A stretch of 5,636 nucleotides of DNA from NCBI GenBank assembly GCA_037439685.1, contig JBBIVO010000065.1, positions 1 to 5,636 of the forward strand, read 5' to 3'. This document shows, one piece after another, positions 4,725 through 5,636 of the stretch (within the stretch, counting starts at the first letter, position 1; each line of letters opens with the position of its first letter). The stretch is from JAGTRB01 sp037439685 (GTDB lineage: Archaea; Thermoproteota; Bathyarchaeia; TCS64). Under the pieces are notes generated by a model. That model was given only the letters and a program-made list of their open reading frames with translations, made no database searches and was not told the DNA's origin. Position numbers and translations under genes: made by a program.

Positions 4725-5350
4725 GGGTGGAGCTCCTGAGCTACCTTTCCACGGAGAGGCTCCTCGAACCCCTTAATAGGGTGGGGGTTGACTGGCTCCC
4801 CCTCGACCAGCTCCTGCCCCACCTCTCCTTCACCTTCTCGGTCGAGGGGATAAGCCGGGCCTGCTCCCACCAGCTCATCCGGCATAGGACCGCCTCCTTC
4901 ACCCAGCAGAGCCAGAGGTATGTCAAGGTTAAGAGGCTCAGAGAGCACGTTCTAGTCCCTGAGAGCGTGAGGGAGAGGGCCCTTCGCCCCTACATGGAGT
5001 TTGTCGAGAGGGCGGGGGAGCTTTACGGTGAGCTTATAAGGCTTGGGGTTCCAGGCGAGGATGCCAGGTTCGTGCTTCCGAACGCCACAGCGACAAACCT
5101 GCTCGTCACGATGAACGGCCTAGCCCTAAGGCACTTCTTCGGCCTTAGATGCTGCTTGAGGGCCCAATGGGAGATAAGATCCCTAGCTGACGTCATGCTG
5201 CTTAAGGTGAGGTCTGCGGATCCCATGCTCTCGAGCTTCGGGCCATACTGCTATCAGCTCGGGTACTGCCCGGAGGGGAGGCTCACCTGCGGCAGGATGA
5301 TGGAGGTGAAGGAGAGATACGAGAGGCTTATGGAGAATGCTGATTTTTAA
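4721..5350 (+). CDS. thyX: Flavin-dependent thymidylate synthase ThyX (catalytic part, short N-terminus)
   Basis: Makes dTMP from dUMP using methylene-tetrahydrofolate, FAD and NADPH. Of 209 residues, RHRTASFTQQSQRY (54-67) is the ThyX signature RHRxxSxxxxSxR. FTFSVEGISRACSHQ (37-51) precedes it, and EDARFVLP (113-120), GLRCCLRAQWEIR (141-153) and GPYCYQLGYCPE (174-185) follow as in archaeal ThyX. The N-terminus is short by about 25-30 residues. Where the family has G-H-x-S-x-L-E-H-A before FTF, this has DQLLPHLS, so the Glu is lost. The usual N-x-R of T-M-N-x-R-E-L is N-G-L (Asn132, Leu134), so the Arg is lost. TTG start overlaps the upstream TGA (TTGA), with GGAGG at 4709-4713, 7 nt before it; this indicates translational coupling. 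GTG at 4727 is an alternative start. Confidence 0.93.
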   Translation: MRVELLSYLSTERLLEPLNRVGVDWLPLDQLLPHLSFTFSVEGISRACSHQLIRHRTASFTQQSQRYVKVKRLREHVLVPESVRERALRPYMEFVERAGELYGELIRLGVPGEDARFVLPNATATNLLVTMNGLALRHFFGLRCCLRAQWEIRSLADVMLLKVRSADPMLSSFGPYCYQLGYCPEGRLTCGRMMEVKERYERLMENADF

Positions 5351-5382
5351 GGGTCGGCCATGTCTCTTAAGGGTGTCCTGCC

Positions 5383-5636
5383 ATGAAGGAGGCTTGGAGG
5401 CTTCTAGATCTTGAGGAGGCTGATGGATACTGGAATATGGCCGTAGATGAGGCCATAGCCAGGGCTAGGGGTGAGGGGAGGGCTCCCAACACGCTGAGGT
5501 TCTACATGTGGAGGCCCTCAGCCGTCATCATAGGCTTCTTCCAGAGCGTCGAGGAGGAGGTGAACCAGGAGGAGTGCAGGAGGCATGGCATCGATATAGT
5601 GAGGAGGATAAGTGGAGGGGGGGCTGTGCTAAACAG
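5383..5636 (+). CDS. Lipoate-protein ligase A family protein, N-terminal part (cut by window end)
   Basis: Attaches lipoate (or octanoate) to the lysine of carrier proteins such as glycine cleavage H protein or 2-oxoacid dehydrogenase E2. The visible 84 residues show YWNMAVDEAI (16-25), FYMWRPSAVIIGFFQ (40-54) and RRISGGGAV (74-82), the order and spacing of the LplA/BPL domain start. The RRxSGGGAV loop binds the acyl-adenylate. ATG at 5383-5385 is preceded by GGGTG about 7 nt upstream and lies 32 nt after the thyX stop, so it probably belongs to the same operon. Relatives include octanoyltransferases (LipM type) and biotin ligases; the rest of the gene is needed to separate them. Archaeal ligases are often split into LplA and a separate C-terminal subunit. 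Confidence 0.88.
   Translation, partial: MKEAWRLLDLEEADGYWNMAVDEAIARARGEGRAPNTLRFYMWRPSAVIIGFFQSVEEEVNQEECRRHGIDIVRRISGGGAVLN

Noticed and set aside
4559..4948. Minus-strand frames opposite the thyX pair
   Set aside because: Shadows of well-supported ThyX coding on the plus strand, with no homology of their own.
4308..5350. A single thyX gene split by a frameshift
   Set aside because: Both products start with a ThyX-type first strand and the upstream one has its own N-x-R segment, so they are two paralogous units, not two halves; the TTGA overlap also looks like normal coupling.

Overview
The window reads as chromosomal DNA from a thermophile-like archaeon, probably of the TACK group. Evidence for this: a eukaryote-type topoisomerase IB gene (in archaea known mainly from Thaumarchaeota and relatives such as Aigarchaeota and Bathyarchaeia), an archaeal-style small heat-shock protein, a stand-alone flavin-dependent thymidylate synthase, Arg codons dominated by AGG/AGA, TATA boxes about 25 nt upstream of starts, and two TTG start codons. 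The exact lineage is inference. A run of 22 N marks a scaffold join at 3235-3256, so the order across it depends on the assembly.

Layout. Positions 1-1086 (minus): topoisomerase IB, running off the left edge. An in-frame amber codon at 19-21 sits where the family has a conserved Lys, and the catalytic-Arg block continues in frame after it. Positions 1317-2597 (minus): an M20-family zinc amidohydrolase, with its own promoter. Positions 2598-3581: almost 1 kb without a confident gene, AT-rich at first, then with hairpins, short repeats, the N gap and two doubtful short reading frames on the minus strand. Positions 3582-4166 (minus): Hsp20. Positions 4167-4307: a divergent promoter region with two inverted repeats that share GAGGGG/CCCCTC half-sites. 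Positions 4308-5350 (plus): two overlapping genes that are both ThyX-like. Positions 5383-5636 (plus): the start of a lipoate-protein ligase A-type gene, cut by the right edge.

Two points stand out. First, the amber codon inside the topoisomerase gene would make sense if TAG is read as pyrrolysine (a lysine derivative) or otherwise suppressed; none of the four complete genes here ends in TAG. Second, the two ThyX-like genes have complementary losses. The upstream protein keeps the N-terminal fold, the LEH motif and an N-x-R motif, but lacks the RHR...SxR signature. The downstream protein keeps RHR...SxR and the nucleotide-binding C-terminal half, but lacks LEH and the N-x-R arginine. This suggests an obligate two-subunit thymidylate synthase. 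ThyX uses methylene-tetrahydrofolate, which a lipoylated glycine cleavage system can supply, so the neighbouring ligase may be metabolically linked; that is inference only.
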